From Streptosporangium becharense (GTDB lineage Bacteria; Actinomycetota; Actinomycetes; Streptosporangiales; Streptosporangiaceae), in contig NZ_JACHMP010000001.1 in assembly GCF_014204985.1 (NCBI RefSeq), positions 3,844,001 to 3,908,000 of the forward strand: 64,000 bases of DNA. The letters run 5' to 3'. Position numbers and translations under genes: made by a program. The notes beneath the pieces were generated by a model. It made no database searches, had not been told where the DNA came from, and saw nothing but the letters and a program-made list of their open reading frames with translations. Position 1 is the stretch's first letter. Every line of letters begins with the position of its first letter. Positions 24,718-34,203 of this stretch are shown here, one piece after another.

Positions 24718-25769
24718 GCCGGGACCCCCACCGCGCGCAGCGGGTCGACGACCCGGCGGCAGCGGGCCCAGCCGGTCACCTCGACGGCGCCCGGATCGGT
24801 GATCTCCAGGGGACGGGTCGCCGGATGCCCGGTCAGCCCGCGGCTGCGGCGGTAGTCGTCGTTGAAGATCGAGTCCAGGTAGCGGTGCGGGCCGTCGGGG
24901 AACACGGTCGCCACCCGGGCCCCGGCCTCCACCCGCGCGGCCCAGGCGGCGACGAGCGCGACCGCCCCGGTGCTCCAGCCCCCGGTGACGAAGGCGTGCC
25001 GGGCGAGGCGGCGGCAGGCGTCTGCGGCCTCCGCGGGCCCGACCCAGTGCACCTCGTCGAACTCGTCGTAGGCGACGTTGCGCGGGTGGATGCTGCTGCC
25101 GAGCCCCCGCATGAGGCGCGGACGCGCCGGCTGGCCGAAGATCGTCGAGCCGACGGTGTCGACGCCGACGAGCCGTATCCCCGGCCAGTGGCGGCGGAGC
25201 TCCGTGATGACGCCCGCGCTGTGCCCGCCCGTCCCGACGCTGCACACCAGCACGTCGGCTCTGCCGAGCTGTTCGACCAGCTCAAGCGCCAGGGAGGCGT
25301 AGCCGGCACGGTTGTCGGGGTTGCGGTACTGGTCCGGCCAGTACGCGCCGGGGAGCCGGTCCATGAGCTGCCGGAGCCGGTCGAGCCGGGCCTGCTGCCA
25401 GCCGCCCACCGGGTGCGGTCGCTCGACCGTCTCCAGGCGGACGCCGTACGCGGTCAGCAGGGCCCGCATGCTCGGTTCCAGCTCGGCGTCGACGACGAGG
25501 ACCACGGGGTGTCCGAGCGCCTGACCGGCGAAGGCCAGGCCGATGCCGAGGGTGCCGCTGGTGGACTCCACCACGGGCGCCCCGGGCCGGAGCTCGTTCC
25601 TGGCGCGGGCGCCGAGGAGCATGGAAACCGCGGCCCTCGCCTTCATGCCGCCCGCGCCGAGACCTTCGAGCTTCGCCCAGAAGCCGGGGTGCGGGTGGGG
25701 CAGCGGGGCCGTGATCCGGGTGACGGGGGTGTTGCCCACCAGGGCGAGCAGGTCGGGTGCGGAGGTCAT
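24714..25769 (-). CDS. Cysteine-synthase-like PLP enzyme
   Basis: 351 residues, fold type II PLP enzyme. Start [13 protein letters not shown] lysine K43 in [10 protein letters not shown], phosphate loop [12 protein letters not shown], second glycine loop GTGGHSAGV and the C-terminal [17 protein letters not shown]. Classical cysteine synthases read NPGGSxKDR at the lysine, so this is a divergent member like SbnA or other beta-replacement enzymes. SbnA-type enzymes join an amino acid to an aminoacrylate from phosphoserine; a similar beta-replacement here would supply a diamino-acid-like metal ligand. That is inference. Coupled to both neighbours. Confidence 0.85.
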   Translation of the reverse strand: MTSAPDLLALVGNTPVTRITAPLPHPHPGFWAKLEGLGAGGMKARAAVSMLLGARARNELRPGAPVVESTSGTLGIGLAFAGQALGHPVVLVVDAELEPSMRALLTAYGVRLETVERPHPVGGWQQARLDRLRQLMDRLPGAYWPDQYRNPDNRAGYASLALELVEQLGRADVLVCSVGTGGHSAGVITELRRHWPGIRLVGVDTVGSTIFGQPARPRLMRGLGSSIHPRNVAYDEFDEVHWVGPAEAADACRRLARHAFVTGGWSTGAVALVAAWAARVEAGARVATVFPDGPHRYLDSIFNDDYRRSRGLTGHPATRPLEITDPGAVEVTGWARCRRVVDPLRAVGVPA

Positions 25770-26581
25770 CGGGTGTTCTCCCCGCGGTAGCGGTAGATGA
25801 CGGTCGGGCCGCCGTCGAGCCAGAAGAAGGGGTACGGTTCCGCCGAGACGGCGGTGACCCCGGCGCCGACGAACCGGCGGAGCACGGCGCTGCCGGTCTG
25901 GGCGAAGAACACCAAAGGTTTGCCGGTCTCCCGCGCGTGCCGCAGCAGGGGGTCGAACGTCCCGTTGCCGAGCGTCATGCCCGAGGCCAGCACGGCGTCG
26001 CAGTCGTCCAGCGCGGCCACGGCGTCGGTCACGTGGGGCTCGCCCCACTCGGTCTCGCCGCCCTTGAGGTCGCACGGCACGTAGCGGGCCCCGCGCTCCC
26101 GCAGGCGGTGCAGGAGCGAGTTGACCACGCCGATCACCAGCACCCGCCGGCCGGGCCCGGCCGGGAGGAGGTCGACCACCGCCGTGGCCCTGGCCAGCGA
26201 CTTGTCCAGGGACGATCCCGCGGGCACGGTCACGGCGGCGGCGGGGTCGTGGGGGTGCTCGTGCATCAGGTACGCGTCCAGGGCGGCCACCCGCACCGCG
26301 GGCAGCGGGTGCGCCAGCAGCGTCGCCACGTCGCGGCCCACGCATTCGTACACCGCGTCGTCGGGGATCTCGTCCGGCTCGACGGCGCAGGATCCCACCG
26401 CGGCGCCGAGTCTGAGGCTGATCACGTGGTTGCGGTAGCCGCGCCCGCGTGTGGCGTGGTGCGCTCCCTGCCTGGTGACGAATCCGACGCTGATCCGGTG
26501 CCGGGCGGGGTCGTCGCCCATCCGGCCGGCCAGGACGTCCGTCACCAGGTCGTCGAGGGTGCCCGCGGTCGCCGGCTTCAT
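25766..26581 (-). CDS. Rossmann-like DUF364/DUF4213-type protein
   Basis: 271 residues. The N-terminal half has [22 protein letters not shown] and the C-terminal half a Rossmann-like region ([60 protein letters not shown]). This matches the family called putative heavy-metal chelation domain (DUF364), whose biochemical activity is unknown. Histidine- and acid-rich stretches (HEHPHD) could bind metal. It is coupled to the ATP-grasp gene (ATGA) and to the PLP gene, so it acts in the same pathway, either on a metal or in making the ligand. Confidence 0.78.
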   Translation of the reverse strand: MKPATAGTLDDLVTDVLAGRMGDDPARHRISVGFVTRQGAHHATRGRGYRNHVISLRLGAAVGSCAVEPDEIPDDAVYECVGRDVATLLAHPLPAVRVAALDAYLMHEHPHDPAAAVTVPAGSSLDKSLARATAVVDLLPAGPGRRVLVIGVVNSLLHRLRERGARYVPCDLKGGETEWGEPHVTDAVAALDDCDAVLASGMTLGNGTFDPLLRHARETGKPLVFFAQTGSAVLRRFVGAGVTAVSAEPYPFFWLDGGPTVIYRYRGENTR

Positions 26582-27828
26582 GCGTACTCCACGGTGAGGG
26601 CGGCCACCAGCTCCTCGGCCCGGGACCGGGCTCCCGGCCCCGAGGTGTCCGCGACCATCACGTGGCCGAGGTAGTCGTTGTTGCTCGTCCCCTCGCCGGC
26701 GCGGAAGCCCGGGTCCTTCACCCGCCACTCGACGACGTCGCCGGCCTCGGCGAGCCGCCCGGTGCCGTGGACCGCCGAGAGCGTCCCCGGCCGCGGAGGG
26801 ATGAGGAAGGCGATGGCCGCGCTGCGCACCCCGGTCTCGGCCGGGGTGAGCCGGGGACGCTCCCCCAGGGCGAGCTGGGCGTAGGCCATCGGGATGTCGA
26901 CGCCGGTGACCCGGCGGACCAGCTCGGTGATCTGGTTCCCGGCCGGGCGGGGGTTGATCTCCACCACCTTCGGACCGTCCGGGGTCAGTTTGAGCTCGGT
27001 GTGCGCCACCCCGTGGTCCAGGCCGACCGCGGCCAGTGCGGCGAGCGCCGTCTCACCGGCCGCCCGCGTCACGTCGGGGTCGAGCGCGGCGGGGAACATG
27101 TGGCCGCTCTCCACGAACCACGGCTCGCCGGTGACGCTCTTGTCGGTCACGCCGATGACGGTGGTCTCGCCTTCGAAGGCGACCGTCTCCACGCTGATCT
27201 CGGGGCCGGTCAGGAGCTCCTCCAGCAGGACGAGGGGGGTCCGCGTCTGCCGGCGCGCGTTGACGGGGAAGCCCTCCAGGGCCAGGTAGGCGTCGCGAAG
27301 TTGTTCCCGGTCGCCGACCTTGCGCACGTACATCCCGGCGCACAGGTCGACCGGCTTGATCACCAGGGGGTAGCCGATCTCCTCGGCGCGTGCCGAGGTC
27401 TCCGCCCACCCGCTCGTGACGGCGAACGCCGGCCCGGCCAGCCCTGCGCCACGCAGCGCCTCGCGGGTCAGGTCTTTGCGGTAGGCCCGCTCCACCGCCT
27501 CGGGCTTGGCGCCGGGCAGCCCCAGATGGGCGCCGATCCGGGCGACCGTGCCGAGGTAGTAGTCGCAGGAGGAGATCACCCCGTCGAAGCCGAACACCTC
27601 GTGCAGCCGCTCGACGCGGTCGAGCAGGGCCGGGACGTCGTTGGTCTCCTCGGTGACCACGTTGTCGGCGGCGAGCAGGGGATGCGGGACGGCACCGGCC
27701 GGGGCACGCAGGTAGTGGTGCAGGTCGCGGGTCAGGAAGGTGAACCGGTGGCCCGCCTCCAGGATCGCCCGCGGGAGAAGGGTGCTCATCGCCCCCACCC
27801 AGCTCTCGACCATCAACAGGTGCCCCAA
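26578..27828 (-). CDS. ATP-grasp ligase, first gene of Zur-like operon
   Basis: 416 residues. ATP-grasp landmarks: [19 protein letters not shown] (nucleotide lysine), [18 protein letters not shown] and the Mg-binding [25 protein letters not shown]. Family members of this type form amide bonds between amino acids (L-amino-acid ligases) or similar carboxylate-amine pairs. TTG at 27828 is chosen: GAGGAGG lies four bases before it and it restores [13 protein letters not shown]; the ATG five codons later is the alternative. It leads the operon and its promoter region contains the Zur-like box 36 bp upstream. Confidence 0.85.
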   Translation of the reverse strand: MGHLLMVESWVGAMSTLLPRAILEAGHRFTFLTRDLHHYLRAPAGAVPHPLLAADNVVTEETNDVPALLDRVERLHEVFGFDGVISSCDYYLGTVARIGAHLGLPGAKPEAVERAYRKDLTREALRGAGLAGPAFAVTSGWAETSARAEEIGYPLVIKPVDLCAGMYVRKVGDREQLRDAYLALEGFPVNARRQTRTPLVLLEELLTGPEISVETVAFEGETTVIGVTDKSVTGEPWFVESGHMFPAALDPDVTRAAGETALAALAAVGLDHGVAHTELKLTPDGPKVVEINPRPAGNQITELVRRVTGVDIPMAYAQLALGERPRLTPAETGVRSAAIAFLIPPRPGTLSAVHGTGRLAEAGDVVEWRVKDPGFRAGEGTSNNDYLGHVMVADTSGPGARSRAEELVAALTVEYA

Positions 27829-27863
27829 GACGCCTCCTCGGCCCGAACGTCGGATGCAAGAAA

Positions 27864-27878
27864 TGATAATGGTTTTCA
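27864..27878 (-). promoter_or_regulatory. zur box: Zur-like box
   Basis: TGATAATGGTTTTCA is a 7-1-7 palindrome matching the actinobacterial Zur operator pattern TGAAAATxATTTTCA at most positions. On the minus strand it overlaps a TATCAT -10 hexamer for the ATP-grasp gene. Iron boxes of the same genome (TTAGGTTAGxCT type, three seen at 41.6 and 63.7 kb) look quite different, which argues against an iron regulator here. Zinc-dependent repression of the whole operon is inferred. Confidence 0.75.
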
Positions 27879-27950
27879 ATGCCGCCGCAACCCTTGACAA
27901 AAGCCGCATCTTCGGCAGGACAGGGGCTGCCGCCTCCGTCACGGCCTCCG

Positions 27951-28100
27951 GCCCAGGTGGGGGACTCGCGGTTGCGGACCAGAGGGAGGCTCACAGCGGC
28001 GGGCCAGGGGGAGGCTCACGGCTCCGGACCAAGGGGAGGTCACAACGGCGGGCCAGGTGGGGGACTCGCGGCTGTGGACCAAGTGGCTCACCACCGTGAC
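27951..28100. repeat. About 50-bp tandem repeat, three copies
   Basis: Three diverged copies of a unit containing GCCAGGTGGGGGACTCGCGG or GCCAGGGGGAGGCTCACGG start near 27952, 28003 and 28052 (spacings 51 and 49 bp). On the minus strand the units carry GTGAGCCTCCC, the same motif as in the 74-bp repeat at 19.8 kb. Confidence 0.75.
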
Positions 28101-28153
28101 GGGGTGTCGCGACGCCGCCGGAAACCGTCGCAGGCGCCTGGCAGGCTCTCCGC

Positions 28154-28708
28154 GTGACCGAGAACACCACAGGCGACGTCAACCACTACTCGCCCGACTG
28201 GGCCGCCGGCGCCCGCCGGCCCCTTCCCCTCATCGGCGACGAACGGGCGGTCCTGACCGCCTACCTCGACTGGCACCGGCACACCTTCGAGCTCAAATGC
28301 TCCGGTGTCCCGGCGGAGCGGCTCTCCGACCGGGGCGTCCCGCCGTCCACGATGAGCCTGCACGGCCTGGTCCGTCACCTGGCCGCGGTCGAGCGGTGGT
28401 GGTTCCGCCGGCAGTTCGCCGGCGAGGAGGTGCCGCTCCTCTACTACTCGGACGACGATCCCGACCAGGATTTCGAAACCCTCGACGGCGACGTCCTGGA
28501 GGCGTTCGCCGTGTGGCGGGCGGAGTGCCGGCGTTCCCGCGAGATCGTCGCCGCGGCGCCCTCCCTCGACCTGACCGGTACCCGGGCATCCGACGGTGAG
28601 CCGATCTCGCTGCGCGTGATCATGGTGAAGATGATCGCCGAGTACGCCCGGCACAACGGGCACGCCGACCTGCTCCGCGAGCGGATCGACGGCGCCACCG
28701 GCCACTGA
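28154..28708 (+). CDS. DinB-like (DUF664) protein
   Basis: 184 residues of the DinB/DUF664 four-helix family: LTAYLDWHRHTFELKCSGV, SLHGLVRHLAAVERWWFRRQF (metal histidine) and EYARHNGHADLLRERIDG (two more histidines) give the usual His triad. Family members include bacillithiol/mycothiol-dependent transferases and many of unknown function. Start GTG 28154. It is divergent from the Zur-like operon but its own promoter region shows no Zur box beyond the shared one about 275 bp upstream. Confidence 0.85.
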   Translation: MTENTTGDVNHYSPDWAAGARRPLPLIGDERAVLTAYLDWHRHTFELKCSGVPAERLSDRGVPPSTMSLHGLVRHLAAVERWWFRRQFAGEEVPLLYYSDDDPDQDFETLDGDVLEAFAVWRAECRRSREIVAAAPSLDLTGTRASDGEPISLRVIMVKMIAEYARHNGHADLLRERIDGATGH

Positions 28709-28778
28709 CCCGGTCGGGAGGGCGACGCACCCGGGGCGGCACCGGTGACACCGGTATGGGCCGGATATCGTCCTGCCA

Positions 28779-29414
28779 GTGGACGTCTACACCTCGCTTG
28801 TCTCATTCGCCGCCGTCGTCGGTCTGCTGACCCTCACCCCCGGTCTGGACACCGCGCTCATCCTGCGCACGTCGCTGCTCTCCGGCAGGGCGTCGGCCTG
28901 GGCCGTGGTGCTCGGCATCCAGGCCGGGACACTGTCGTGGGGCGCCCTGACCGCGGCCGGCCTCTCCGCGCTCCTCGCGGCCTCGCAGCTCGCCTACGAC
29001 ATCCTGCGCTGGGCGGGCGCCGTCTACCTCGTGTGGATGGGTGTCCAGATGCTCTGGCACAGCCGCAGGAGCGGGCCGGACGAGGCCGCGACGCCCGACC
29101 AGCCGAGCGGCGACAGCCGGTGGTCAGCGTTCCGCCGCGGCCTGCTGACCAACCTGCTCAACCCGAAGGTCGGCGTCTTCTACATCGCGATGCTTCCCCA
29201 GTTCATGCCGGACGACGTGCCCCACGTCGTGATGGGCCTGCTGCTGGCGGGTGTCCACGTCGGCGAGGGCCTGCTGTGGAGCGCCTTGCTCATCGGGTTC
29301 GCCGGCCTGGTCCGCGGCTGGCTGCGCAGGCCCTCGGTCCGGCGCGGCCTGGACCGGCTCACGGGTCTCGTCGTGGTCGGCTTCGGCCTCCGGATGGCGG
29401 CCCAGCAGTCGTAG
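28779..29414 (+). CDS. LysE/RhtB-family amino-acid exporter
   Basis: 211 residues with six hydrophobic helices and the family opening LTLTPGLDTALILRTSLLSGRASAWAVVLGIQAG. The loop FRRGLLTNLLNPKVGVFYIAMLPQFM is typical of LysE/RhtB exporters. Substrates are amino acids or small amino compounds. Start GTG 28779. Its stop codon lies inside a perfect 15-bp inverted repeat that separates it from the convergent beta-glucosidase gene. Confidence 0.88.
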   Translation: MDVYTSLVSFAAVVGLLTLTPGLDTALILRTSLLSGRASAWAVVLGIQAGTLSWGALTAAGLSALLAASQLAYDILRWAGAVYLVWMGVQMLWHSRRSGPDEAATPDQPSGDSRWSAFRRGLLTNLLNPKVGVFYIAMLPQFMPDDVPHVVMGLLLAGVHVGEGLLWSALLIGFAGLVRGWLRRPSVRRGLDRLTGLVVVGFGLRMAAQQS

Positions 29415-29428
29415 GCCGCCATCCGGAG
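29388..29428. terminator. Bidirectional hairpin between convergent genes
   Basis: CTCCGGATGGCGGCC (29388-29402) and GGCCGCCATCCGGAG (29414-29428) pair perfectly over 15 bp around an 11-nt loop. The left arm encodes the last residues of the LysE-type exporter, and the stop codon starts in the loop. It can serve both convergent transcripts. Confidence 0.7.
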
Positions 29429-29433
29429 TACGC

Positions 29434-30882
29434 CTAGGAGGCGGGCGTGCCCGCCCGTTCGCCCCCCGGGCCGGCCGGCAGCGCGCCGGCGGTGACCACC
29501 TCCCGGTACCAGTGAGCGCTGTCCTTCCAGGTGCGCCGCAGCGTGTCCCGGTCGACGTACACGATCCCGAACCGCTTGGCGTAGCCGCGTGCCCACTCGA
29601 AGTTGTCCATCAACGACCAGACGAAGTAGCCGCGCACGTCCACGCCCGCGTCGATCGCGTCGGCCACCGCGGTCAGGTGACGGTGCAGGTAGTCGATCCG
29701 CCGCTCGTCGCGGACACGGCCGTCGCCGTCGGGGACGTCGGCGAAGGCGGCCCCGTTCTCAGTGATCATCATCGGCGTGCCGGGGTACTCGTCGCGCAGC
29801 CGCACGAGCAGCTCCGTCAGACCGGTCTCGTCGATGTTCCAGCCCATCTCCGTGTAGGGGCCGGGCTGCTGGACGAACTCGACGTCGTCGCACGCGATCC
29901 AGGGGGAGGCGGCGCCGTCGGCGTGCCCGTCGGCCGTCACCCGCGGGCCCGACCCGTCCCACCGGCGGACCAGGACCGGGTTGTAGTAGTTGACGCCGAG
30001 CAGGTCGACGGGTGCGCACGCGGTCGCCTCGTCGCCGTCGTGGACGAAGGACCAGTCGGTGACGGCGGCGGTGTCGTCGATCAGGTCGCGGGGATAGGCC
30101 CCGTCGAGCATCGGGCCGAGGAAGGCCCGGTTGGCGAGCGCGTCGACGCGCCGTACCGCGTCGGCGTCCGCGTCGGACACCCCCCGCACGTGGTGCAGGT
30201 TGAGGGTGACCGCGATCCGGGCGGCCGGGTCGACCACGGAACGCAGCGCCCGTGCGGCGAGCCCGTGCCCGAGATTCAGGTGGTGCAGCGCCGCCAGCGC
30301 CGCGGCCGGGTCGGTCCGGCCCGGGGCGTGCACGCCGGAGGCGTACCCCAGGTAGGCCGAGCACCACGGCTCGTTGAGGGTGATCCAGGTGTCGACCCGG
30401 TCGCCGAGGGCCTCGCCCATCCGCCGCGCGTACTCGGCGAACCGCAGTGCGGTGTCCCGGTGCGGCCAGCCGCCGGCGTCCTCCAGCTCCTGCGGCAGGT
30501 CCCAGTGGTAGAGCGTCGCCACCGGCGCGATGCCCCTGGCCCGCAGCCCGTCGACCAGCGCCGAGTAGAAGTCGAGGCCGCGCTGGTTGAGCCGGTCGCC
30601 GCCGCCGGGCAGCACCCGCGACCAGGAGATGGAGAACCGGTAGGCGCCGACGCCCAGCCCGGACAGGATGTCCAGGTCCTCCCCCATCCGGTGGTAGTGG
30701 TCGCAGGCGATGTCTCCGGTGTCGCCGTTGTCGACCAGGCCGGGGGTGTGGGAGAAGGTGTCCCAGATCGACGGCCCGCGGCCGTCCTCGGCGGCGGCGC
30801 CCTCGACCTGGTAGGCGGCGGTGGCGGTGCCCCAGACGAAGTTCTCGGGGAAGGTCCGGCCCGGGAAGGGCGATGATGACAT
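29434..30882 (-). CDS. GH1 beta-glucosidase
   Basis: 482 residues, full-length GH1. Opening [19 protein letters not shown], acid/base E171 in TLNEPW and nucleophile E375 in MITENGAAF. No signal peptide, so it is cytosolic and cleaves oligosaccharides imported by the ABC transporter. ATG 30882 lies only 5 bp after the GH31 stop, hence the same transcript. A Ser/Gly-rich C-terminal tail adds little. It would release glucose from the reducing or non-reducing end of the trimmed backbone. Confidence 0.93.
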   Translation of the reverse strand: MSSSPFPGRTFPENFVWGTATAAYQVEGAAAEDGRGPSIWDTFSHTPGLVDNGDTGDIACDHYHRMGEDLDILSGLGVGAYRFSISWSRVLPGGGDRLNQRGLDFYSALVDGLRARGIAPVATLYHWDLPQELEDAGGWPHRDTALRFAEYARRMGEALGDRVDTWITLNEPWCSAYLGYASGVHAPGRTDPAAALAALHHLNLGHGLAARALRSVVDPAARIAVTLNLHHVRGVSDADADAVRRVDALANRAFLGPMLDGAYPRDLIDDTAAVTDWSFVHDGDEATACAPVDLLGVNYYNPVLVRRWDGSGPRVTADGHADGAASPWIACDDVEFVQQPGPYTEMGWNIDETGLTELLVRLRDEYPGTPMMITENGAAFADVPDGDGRVRDERRIDYLHRHLTAVADAIDAGVDVRGYFVWSLMDNFEWARGYAKRFGIVYVDRDTLRRTWKDSAHWYREVVTAGALPAGPGGERAGTPAS

Positions 30883-30887
30883 GGGGG

Positions 30888-33224
30888 TCACTCCTTGGGA
30901 CTGAGGACGATCTCGATGTGGCCGGTGCCGGGATCCGCGGCGACCCGCACGCCGGCGGGGGTGGTCTCGGACCGGCCGCCGCTGACGTGACCGGCGCCGG
31001 TCTCCCCGGCGAGCAGCAGGTTCCAGCTCTCCGGGGTGCCCTCCACCAGGTCGGCGCGGAGCCGGTCGCCGGAGCGGGACACCTCGAACACGGCTCCGAC
31101 GCCACCGTCGGCCGTGGGAACGGTCACCGTGCGGCGGGCGCCGTCGGCGAAGCGGTAGACGTTCAGGGTGACGCCGTCGGCGTAGTCGTAGTCGGGCCGG
31201 TCGGAGCGGGCGCCCGTCGGCAGCACCGCGCCGGGCCGCACCAGCAACGGCAGGCTGTCGAACCCGTGCCGCTCGGTGCGCCAGCCGGGCCCCTCCACGG
31301 GGGTGCCGTCCAGCAGCCGGGTCCAGGCGCCGGCCGGCACGTAGTAGGAGACCTCGCCGTCGGCGGACAGCACCGGGGCCACCAGCAGGTCCGGGCCGAG
31401 CATGTACTGGGCGTCGAGGTAGTCGCAGCCGCGGTCGCCGGGGAACTCCAGCTGCATCGCCCGCATCGTCGGCATGCCCTCCCGGGTGGCCTGGACCGCG
31501 ACGGCGTACAGGTAGGGCATCAGGCGGGCCTTGAGCCGGGTGAAGGAGCGCAGCACGTCGACGGACTCCTCGTCGAAGAGCCACGGGACCCGGTAGGAGC
31601 GGCTGCCGTGCAGCCGGCTGTGCGACGACAGCAGCCCGAAGGCGATCCAGCGTTTGAAGACCGCCGGGTCCGGGAGCCCCTCGAACCCGCCGATGTCGTG
31701 GCTCCAGAAGCCGAAACCGGCCATGCCCAGGGAGAGCCCGCCGCGCAGGCTCTCGGCCATCGCCTCGAAGGACGACTCGCAGTCGCCGCCCCAGTGCACC
31801 GGGAGCCGCTGGCCGCCGACGGTGGCCGCGCGGGCGAACAGCACGGCCTCGCCCGCCCCCCGGTGCCCGGCCAGCACCTCGTGGACGGTCTCGTTGTAGA
31901 GCAGGCTGTAGTAGTTGTGCATCCGCTCCGGGTCGGACCCGTCGGCCCACGCCACGTCGGTGGGGATCCGCTCGCCGAAGTCGGTCTTGAAGGAGTCCAC
32001 GCCCATGTCGAGCAGCCCGCGCAGCTTGCCGGCGTACCACTCGCGGGCCCTGGGTGCGGTGAAGTCCACCAACGCCCGACCGGCCTGCCAGTGGTCGTCC
32101 TGCCAGACGCGGCCGTCCGGGCGGCGCAGCAGGTAGCCCGCCGCCGCACCCTCCTCGAACAACGCCGACGCCTGCGCGATGTACGGGTTGATCCAGACGC
32201 AGATCCGCAGGCCGCGCTCCTTGAGCCGGCCGAGCATGCCGGCCGGGTCGGGGAACACGTCGGGGTCCCACTCGAAGTCGCACCAGCGGAACTGCCGCAT
32301 CCAGAAGCAGTCGAAGTGGAACACGCTCAACGGCAGGTCCCGCTCGGCCATGCCGTCGACGAAGGACGTCACGGTCGCCTCGTCGTAGTCGGTGGTGAAG
32401 GAGGTGGACAGCCACAGGCCGAACGACCAGGCCGGCGGGAGCGCCGGGCGGCCGGTCAGCGCGGTGTAGCGGCGCAGGATCTCCGCCGGCGTCGGGCCGT
32501 GGATGACGAGGTACTCCAGGTCGTGTCCCTCGGCGCTGAACTGGACCCGCGACACCGTCTCCGAGCCGACCTCGAACGACACCCGGCCCGGATGGTTGAC
32601 GAACACCCCGTAACCGCGGTTGGTGAGGTAGAACGGGATGTTCTTGTACGCCATCTCACTGCTGGTGCCGCCGTCCTCGTTCCAGATGTCGACGGTCTGG
32701 CCGTTGCGCACCAGCGCGCCGAACCGCTCGCCCAGGCCGTAGACGAGCTCCCCGGCGCTCAGGTGCAGCTGTTCGACCATGAAATGCCGGTCGTCGGCGT
32801 CGTGCACGATGCCCAGGCACTTGGCGCCGCTGCGGGTGAGTTCCCGCCCGCCCGCGCTGAAGACCATGTCCCAGGGTGCGTCCCGGCGCAGCCCGACCCG
32901 CAGCGCGCCGCTGGTCAGGCTCACCTCCCCGGCGTCGACGTCGATCGCCACCGGGACGTCCGGGTCCTCGTGCACCGTGAACGCGGGTGCGTCCGGCACC
33001 GACCCGGCGAAGTGCACCGCCCGCACGCGGATCACGTCCGGCATCGGGGACGACACGTCGACCCGCAGCACCGGGCCGTCGATGGTATTGCCGCGACGGG
33101 TGATCGGCCTGGTGGGGGCGAGCACCCGTACCGCGCGGGCGTCCGCGGTCACGTCGAAGGCGGCGGTGGCGTACTCGCCCCGCACACCCGGACGCACCCG
33201 CCAGTAACCGTCTTTGAACTTCAT
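30888..33224 (-). CDS. GH31 alpha-xylosidase (YicI-like)
   Basis: 778 residues. Layout of YicI-type GH31 enzymes: N-terminal beta-sandwich, (beta/alpha)8 barrel with nucleophile D415 in [11 protein letters not shown] and acid/base D481 in HWGGDCESS, and a C-terminal beta domain. The KTDFGE motif and FHFDCFWM are typical of alpha-xylosidases, as opposed to alpha-glucosidases. No signal peptide. Together with the neighbouring GH42 and GH1 genes it suggests processing of alpha-xylosylated oligosaccharides. ATG 33224; 61 bp from the permease gene. Confidence 0.9.
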   Translation of the reverse strand: MKFKDGYWRVRPGVRGEYATAAFDVTADARAVRVLAPTRPITRRGNTIDGPVLRVDVSSPMPDVIRVRAVHFAGSVPDAPAFTVHEDPDVPVAIDVDAGEVSLTSGALRVGLRRDAPWDMVFSAGGRELTRSGAKCLGIVHDADDRHFMVEQLHLSAGELVYGLGERFGALVRNGQTVDIWNEDGGTSSEMAYKNIPFYLTNRGYGVFVNHPGRVSFEVGSETVSRVQFSAEGHDLEYLVIHGPTPAEILRRYTALTGRPALPPAWSFGLWLSTSFTTDYDEATVTSFVDGMAERDLPLSVFHFDCFWMRQFRWCDFEWDPDVFPDPAGMLGRLKERGLRICVWINPYIAQASALFEEGAAAGYLLRRPDGRVWQDDHWQAGRALVDFTAPRAREWYAGKLRGLLDMGVDSFKTDFGERIPTDVAWADGSDPERMHNYYSLLYNETVHEVLAGHRGAGEAVLFARAATVGGQRLPVHWGGDCESSFEAMAESLRGGLSLGMAGFGFWSHDIGGFEGLPDPAVFKRWIAFGLLSSHSRLHGSRSYRVPWLFDEESVDVLRSFTRLKARLMPYLYAVAVQATREGMPTMRAMQLEFPGDRGCDYLDAQYMLGPDLLVAPVLSADGEVSYYVPAGAWTRLLDGTPVEGPGWRTERHGFDSLPLLVRPGAVLPTGARSDRPDYDYADGVTLNVYRFADGARRTVTVPTADGGVGAVFEVSRSGDRLRADLVEGTPESWNLLLAGETGAGHVSGGRSETTPAGVRVAADPGTGHIEIVLSPKE

Positions 33225-33285
33225 GCTTTCCGTTCCGTGAGTGGTGGAAGTGGTCGCGGGGCCGGGTGGGCCTCCGAAAGCGGGG

Positions 33286-34203
33286 TCACCCCTTGAGCCC
33301 GCCGGCCACGAGGTCGAGACGCCAGAAGCGCTGCAGGAAGAGGAACAGCGCGACGATCGGGATGATCGACAGCAGTGATCCGCTGATCACCAGGCTGTAC
33401 AGGGCGGGCTGGGAGGCGCCCCGGTTGAGCAGCGAATAGAGGCCGACGGTGAGCGGGAACAGGTCGTCGTCGGCCAGCATGATGTACGGCAGCAGGAAGT
33501 TGTTCCAGATTGAGATGAACTGGAGCAGGAAGACCGTGACCAGGCCCGGCGTCATGATCGGTACCGCCACCGACCACAGCAGCCGGAACTCGCCGGACCC
33601 GTCGACCCGGCCGGCCTCCAGGATCTCGTCGGGGACGGCGGCGGCGGCGTAGATCCGGCACAGGTAGATGCTGTACGGGCTGATCACGCTGGGCAGGATG
33701 ACCGACCAGGAGGTGCCGACCAGGCCCATCTCCGACAGCAGCAGGTACTGCGGGACGGCGAGGGTGATCTGCGGTACGAGCACCCCGGCCAGCAACGCCC
33801 CGAAGATCAGCCGCTGACCGGCGAAGCGGTACTTGGCCAGGGCGTAGCCGGCCGCCGCGGACACCACGACGGTCAGGAACGCGCCTCCGCCGGCGTAGAT
33901 GAGGCTGTTGAGCATCCACAGCCAGAACCGGCCGTCGCCGTAGTCGTCGAGGGCGGCGATGTTGCCGGTGAAGCCGCCGTTGAAGCTGGGCCAGCCGGAG
34001 AAGGTGCTGAACAGTTCCTCGGGGGTCTTGGTGGCCGCGATCACCACCCAGAGCAGGGGCAGCACGGCGTACACGCCGCCGAGCGCCAGGACGACCGTGG
34101 GCACGATCTTCGTCCGCGCCGGGCGGACGGCCGCCCGGGACGGTGCCGGGGAGCCGTCCGCCGGGGCGGTCGCGGCGGCGGGCGGGACCTGCTGGACGCT
34201 CAT
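33286..34203 (-). CDS. Sugar ABC permease, MalG-like
   Basis: 305 residues with six helices and the EAA loop EILEAGRVDGSGEFRLLWSVAVPIMTPGL. It belongs to the CUT1 carbohydrate permeases and pairs with the MalF-like protein whose gene overlaps it by 4 bp. The first ~30 residues are an Ala/Pro-rich cytosolic tail. No ATPase gene occurs in the locus; CUT1 systems of actinomycetes commonly share the MsiK ATPase. Confidence 0.9.
   Translation of the reverse strand: MSVQQVPPAAATAPADGSPAPSRAAVRPARTKIVPTVVLALGGVYAVLPLLWVVIAATKTPEELFSTFSGWPSFNGGFTGNIAALDDYGDGRFWLWMLNSLIYAGGGAFLTVVVSAAAGYALAKYRFAGQRLIFGALLAGVLVPQITLAVPQYLLLSEMGLVGTSWSVILPSVISPYSIYLCRIYAAAAVPDEILEAGRVDGSGEFRLLWSVAVPIMTPGLVTVFLLQFISIWNNFLLPYIMLADDDLFPLTVGLYSLLNRGASQPALYSLVISGSLLSIIPIVALFLFLQRFWRLDLVAGGLKG

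Larger units (their letters stand above)
27829..28153. other. Promoter region with Zur-like box and repeats
   Basis: 325 bp between the ATP-grasp gene and the divergent DinB-like gene. The left part is AT-richer and holds the Zur-like box and a TATCAT -10 with TTGCGG 16 bp upstream on the minus strand. The right part (27951-28100) is a ~50-bp minisatellite. No gene was recognised. Confidence 0.6.

Noticed and set aside
27864-27878. Iron box upstream of the ATP-grasp operon
   Set aside because: The palindrome lacks the TTAGG/CCTAA arms seen in the three iron boxes of this window and fits the Zur-type pattern instead.
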